From positions 124,001-188,000 of the forward strand of contig CAVUBD010000037.1 of the NCBI GenBank assembly GCA_963739615.1: 64,000 bases of DNA. Direction: 5' to 3'. The stretch comes from Palsa-504 sp963739615 (GTDB lineage: Bacteria > Actinomycetota > Actinomycetes > Streptosporangiales > Streptosporangiaceae). Position numbers and translations under genes: made by a program. The notes under the pieces are model-generated. The model was given only the letters and a program-made list of their open reading frames with translations, had not been told where the DNA came from and made no database searches. Shown in pieces: positions 59,373 through 64,000 of this stretch (its first letter is position 1; each line of letters starts with the position of its first letter).

Positions 59373-60356
59373 ATGGCTGCGCGCACCTCGATCGTTCCTG
59401 TCACGCTAATCGTCGGCGAGGAAGAATTCCTCGTCGACCGCGCCGTCCGCGAGCTGATCACGGCCGCCCGCGACGCGGAACTCGGCGGGGACGTCCACGA
59501 TCTCGACGGGGCCGCCCTCGGGCTTGGTGAGCTGGCGTCGCTGACCTCGCCGTCGCTGTTCGGCGGCGGCTGCGTGCTCGTGGTCAGGTCTGCGCAGCAC
59601 GTGAGCAAGGACGTAGCCGCCGAGCTGATCAGGTACGCGGGCCACCCGGCGCCCGACGTAATGCTCGTCCTGACCCACGCGGGCGGGGCCAAGGGGAAGG
59701 ACCTGCTGGCCAGCGTCAGGGCCAGCGTCACGGCCGGCGGAGCGCAGGCGATCGAGTGCCAGAAGGTCACCAGGTTCGCCGACAGGCTGAACTTCGTCCG
59801 GGCCGAATTCCGGCGGGCGGGCCAGCGGGCCGACGAGGGCGCCGCCCGCGCGCTGCTGGACGCGGTCGGCTCGGACCTGCGCGAGCTCGCGGCCGCCTGC
59901 GACCAGCTGGCCGCGGACACCGACGGCCAGGTAGACGAGGCGGTCGTGGCCAGGTACTACCGGGGCCGGGCGGAGGCGACCGGGTTCACCGTCGCCGACC
60001 GGGCCGTCGAGGGCCATCTCGTGCAGTCGCTTGAGCAACTGCGCTGGGCGCTGGCGACCGGTGTGTCGCCGGTGCTTATCTGCAGCGCGCTGGCGCAGGG
60101 GGTCCGGCTGCTCGGCCGGGTCGGATCCGCGCCGCGCGGCGTCAGCGCCATCGCGCTGGCGGCCGAGGTCGGGGCCCCGCCGTGGAAGATCGACCGGGTG
60201 CGCCAGCAGCTGCGCGGCTGGCAGCCCGACGGCATCGCCCGCGCGCTGCACGCGGTCGCCGAAGCCGACGCGCAGGTCAAAGGCGAGGCAGTCAGCGCCG
60301 GCTACGCGCTAGAACGCGCCGTGCGCCGAATCGTGGCCAGCCGTAACAGCGACTGA
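59373..60356 (+). CDS. holA: DNA polymerase III delta subunit
   Basis: 327 residues from ATG 59373. Clamp-loader wrench: VTLIVGEEEFLVDRAVRELI at the start, LTSPSLFGGGCVLVVRSAQH, ALLDAVGSDLRELAAACDQL, and the C-terminal collar helices (SAGYALERAVRRIV). Actinobacterial gene order holA - rpsT (opposite strand) - lepA is kept. Confidence 0.92.
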   Translation: MAARTSIVPVTLIVGEEEFLVDRAVRELITAARDAELGGDVHDLDGAALGLGELASLTSPSLFGGGCVLVVRSAQHVSKDVAAELIRYAGHPAPDVMLVLTHAGGAKGKDLLASVRASVTAGGAQAIECQKVTRFADRLNFVRAEFRRAGQRADEGAARALLDAVGSDLRELAAACDQLAADTDGQVDEAVVARYYRGRAEATGFTVADRAVEGHLVQSLEQLRWALATGVSPVLICSALAQGVRLLGRVGSAPRGVSAIALAAEVGAPPWKIDRVRQQLRGWQPDGIARALHAVAEADAQVKGEAVSAGYALERAVRRIVASRNSD

Positions 60357-60492
60357 CCCGCGCCAGACCCCAGGCCCAGCGCCGCAGGCCTAGCCGCGCA
60401 CCCCCGCCCCCCGCGCACCGCCGCCCCGCCAGGGCCAAGCCCGCTCACGGGCCCCGCCCGCACCAGAGCTATCCGAGCCAGTCAGCAGCCGA

Positions 60493-60548
60493 CCGCCACG
60501 ATGTGACAGCGTGGCGGTAATAACCGCGCCAATGTTACATCGTGGCGG
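60493..60548. terminator. Nested inverted repeats between holA and rpsT
   Basis: CCGCCACGATGT (60493-60504) pairs perfectly with ACATCGTGGCGG (60537-60548). Inside, CGTGGCGG at 60510-60517 can instead pair with CCGCCACG at 60493-60500. Two alternative hairpins are thus possible between convergent genes. Probably a bidirectional terminator; the arrangement also resembles a small mobile palindrome. The rest of the 235-base gap has no gene. Confidence 0.6.
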
Positions 60549-60591
60549 CTCAGGCAGGACAAGGAGTGAGGCTTCCGGACTACCCGCGAGC

Positions 60592-60861
60592 TCAGGCCTG
60601 CTGGAGCTCGGCGTAGCGCTTGGCGATCGCCGACTTGCGGTTCGCGGCCTGGTTCTTGTGGATGACGCCTTTGCTGGCCGCCTTGTCCAGCTGGCGGCAG
60701 GCCGCGCGCAGCAGGTCGTTGGCCTCGTCGAGGTTCCCCCCGTCCGCGGCCTCGCGGAACTTACGTACGGATGTGCGCAGTGACGACTTGACGGCCTTGT
60801 TCCGCTGGTGCGCCTTTTCGTTCTGCTTGTTGCGCTTGATCTGAGACTTTATGTTCGCCAC
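60592..60861 (-). CDS. rpsT: 30S ribosomal protein S20
   Basis: 89 residues from GTG 60861 (GAAGGA about ten bases upstream). VANIKSQIKRNKQNEKAHQR at the start, KAVKSSLRTSVRKFREA, and GVIHKNQAANRKSAIAKRYA at the end are the standard S20 motifs. S20 binds 16S rRNA early in 30S assembly. The frame is open upstream through the tandem repeat to 61137, but that is composition only. Divergent from lepA. Confidence 0.95.
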   Translation of the reverse strand: MANIKSQIKRNKQNEKAHQRNKAVKSSLRTSVRKFREAADGGNLDEANDLLRAACRQLDKAASKGVIHKNQAANRKSAIAKRYAELQQA

Positions 60862-60934
60862 GCGTGGGAGTCCTTCAGAGTTGTCTGTGGGTGTCGCGAC
60901 GTCGAAGCTTATCCGAGTCAGCCCCCCGCACCCA

Positions 60935-61016
60935 AACCAAGCCCCGAACCAAGCCCCGAACCAAGCCCCGAACCAAGCCCCGAACCAAGCCCCGAACCAA
61001 GCCCCGAACCAAGCCC
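60935..61016. repeat. 12-bp tandem repeat array between rpsT and lepA
   Basis: Six perfect copies of AACCAAGCCCCG (60935-61006) plus ten bases of a seventh. The array sits 74 bases upstream of rpsT and 103 bases upstream of lepA, in the divergent promoter region. The 12-bp unit keeps each copy on nearly the same face of the helix. It could bind a regulator many times or vary in copy number between strains. Confidence 0.85.
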
Positions 61017-61118
61017 AGCCGAGCCCCCGCCAAGAGCGGCCGCAGTACGGGAGCAGCACAAGACACTGCGCCCGACATGGGATCATGGAACACTCAGTAA
61101 GGCGAGTCACCCGAACGG

Positions 61119-62999
<1,881 letters not shown>

Positions 63000-63065
63000 A
63001 TTCACGATCTTTTGATCCGAACGGTCCGTGCTGCGTGCGCCAGCCGCCTCGGCCCTGGTCGGTCG

Positions 63066-63596
63066 TTACGCCTTGATGGGGCGCACAATGTCAGGGATCA
63101 GGGTCACGTGGAACGGCGTGATGACGCCGGGCGGCGAGGTCGGCGTGACCATGCCCGGCGAAGCGTGGGCGGTGATGATGGCCGTGACCAGCGCGGCGAG
63201 CGTGAATATCACCATGGCGAGGACCAGCAGCGCGGCGCCGGATTGCCAGCTGCTCTCGGCTTCGGCGGCCGGCGGCAGGGTCACGCCCGGCTGCGGCCCG
63301 TAGCCCTGCGGGGGCACCGCGTGCGGGTACGGCAGGACCCCGGTCGGCAGGTCGGCGGTGAGCGCCCACAGGTCCGCGTACGTGCGGGCCGCGTAGGCCC
63401 GCGCGATCCGCTCGTCAAGCTCGTCCTGGCTGAGCCGCCCCTCCACGAACCCGGCCCGGAGCACCCCCACGGTCCGCTCGCGATCCGCGGTGGCCGCCAG
63501 CCACGAGGGGCTCACCAGCGGCCCCGTGCTCGCAGGCCCCGTCCCATAAGGCAGGGCAGGCTGAAACGGATATGCCTGACCTGGACCGTATGCCAC
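63066..63596 (-). CDS. DUF1707 SHOCT-like membrane protein
   Basis: 176 residues from GTG 63596 with GGGAGG six bases upstream. After a Gly/Pro/Tyr-rich start comes DUF1707: TADRERTVGVLRAGFVEGRL, SQDELDERIARAYAARTYAD, LWALTADLP. One transmembrane helix (AALLVLAMVIFTLAALVTAI) and a short outer tail follow. DUF1707 is thought to mediate oligomerisation or membrane targeting. It lies convergent to lepA with 66 bases between. Confidence 0.85.
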   Translation of the reverse strand: MAYGPGQAYPFQPALPYGTGPASTGPLVSPSWLAATADRERTVGVLRAGFVEGRLSQDELDERIARAYAARTYADLWALTADLPTGVLPYPHAVPPQGYGPQPGVTLPPAAEAESSWQSGAALLVLAMVIFTLAALVTAIITAHASPGMVTPTSPPGVITPFHVTLIPDIVRPIKA

Positions 63597-63682
63597 GTGC
63601 AGCCTCCCGCGGACGCCTCTACTGAGTGTAGACGCGCGACGCCCTCCAGGAGTGCCAATGACACGTTAGGTGCCGCGCTTGA

Positions 63683-64000
63683 TCACGAACTGAGATCATT
63701 GCTCAGGTTCGCGTAGTCCTGATTGATCTGGTCAACCGGCTGCTGGAGTCCCGCGGACTTGGCGATGGCGATGTACTGGCTGGGTGACGTGGCCGCACCG
63801 AGGCGGGCGAAAATGCTCGCGGCGCGCGATACCGAGGCGGCCAGCGCGGCGTCCTGCGAACTGGCCTTCGCCGACGGCATCGCGATGCTCCGAAGCTGCC
63901 GGGCGAACGTGCTGAGCGTGGCGGCGACCTGCCGGTCGAGGCGGGTGACGCAGGAAAGCTGGCCGTTGCACGCCTTCACGTTGGCCGAGAAGTTGTCGAT
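63683..64000 (-). CDS. Hypothetical protein, 5' end outside window
   Basis: The frame runs off the right edge (IDNFSANVKACNGQLSCVTR at the edge), so the N-terminus is missing; about 105 residues are visible. It is helical, Ala/Ser/Gln-rich, with two cysteines nine residues apart or less (ACNGQLSC) and no membrane segment in view. It looks like the exported part of a secreted or lipoprotein product, but the signal sequence would lie outside. No family is recognised. Confidence 0.5.
   Translation of the reverse strand: MDNFSANVKACNGQLSCVTRLDRQVAATLSTFARQLRSIAMPSAKASSQDAALAASVSRAASIFARLGAATSPSQYIAIAKSAGLQQPVDQINQDYANLSNDLSS

Noticed and set aside
60935..61016. Possible CRISPR array
   Set aside because: The 12-bp units are contiguous with no spacers, and there are no cas genes.

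Overview
The window is chromosomal DNA from a high-GC actinomycete. The evidence is the codon bias, the gene order DUF3046 - recA - recX - rny - miaB - miaA - hflX - holA - rpsT - lepA, an F420-type PPOX protein, an actinobacterial LexA box, and DUF4282, DUF1707 and septum-formation membrane proteins. It looks like a member of Streptosporangiales or a neighbouring order, but the genus cannot be fixed from sequence alone. No rRNA, tRNA, CRISPR array, prophage or transposase was found.

Layout. 1-1.7 kb: the end of an energy-converting hydrogenase-like (Hyc/Hyf/Ehr) operon whose large subunit has lost the NiFe cysteines, facing an ArsR regulator resembling M. tuberculosis Rv0081. 2.0-5.6 kb: a roadblock protein, a truncated GGDEF cyclase, hydrolase remnants and two membrane proteins. 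6.2-9.5 kb: an ABC exporter operon with its TetR gene. 9.5-17.3 kb: lhr helicase (one frameshift), a lipoprotein, nagA (one frameshift) and a septum-formation-like protein. 17.6-27.4 kb: the recA block, with recA split by a 430-residue intein in the P-loop, then recX, rny, an S9 peptidase and miaB. 27.4-32.9 kb: accessory genes between miaB and miaA (hydrolase, cupin, a two-component system and relics). 33.8-39.1 kb: MOSC, amidohydrolase with a broken amino-acid permease, a HATPase, TetR, and an XRE/ClpP-like pair. 39.3-47.7 kb: a large membrane-anchored propeller-like protein, decayed redox genes, an intact aldehyde dehydrogenase and a small secreted protein. 47.8-53.6 kb: a glycolate-to-malate operon, aceB-glcD-glcE-glcF. 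53.9-64 kb: helD (two frameshifts), hflX, hutI, holA, rpsT, lepA, DUF1707 and one partial gene.

The core genes serve recombination and SOS (recA, recX, lhr), RNA and tRNA maturation (rny, miaB, miaA), ribosome and polymerase rescue (hflX, lepA, rpsT, helD) and replication (holA). The rest is accessory, and much of it is eroded: at least seven genes carry internal deletions or survive as fragments, and five otherwise conserved genes have one-base frameshifts, several in homopolymers or repeats, which may be real or may be uncorrected indels.

The observations most worth a second look are: the P-loop intein of RecA together with an AT-rich tract across the second, vacant intein site known from M. 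tuberculosis; a REP-like palindrome present both after rny and inside the lhr reading frame; the XRE/ClpP-like pair with a perfect 10-bp-arm operator; the cysteine-less hydrogenase subunit; the structured rny leader; and a 12-bp tandem array in the rpsT-lepA promoter region.
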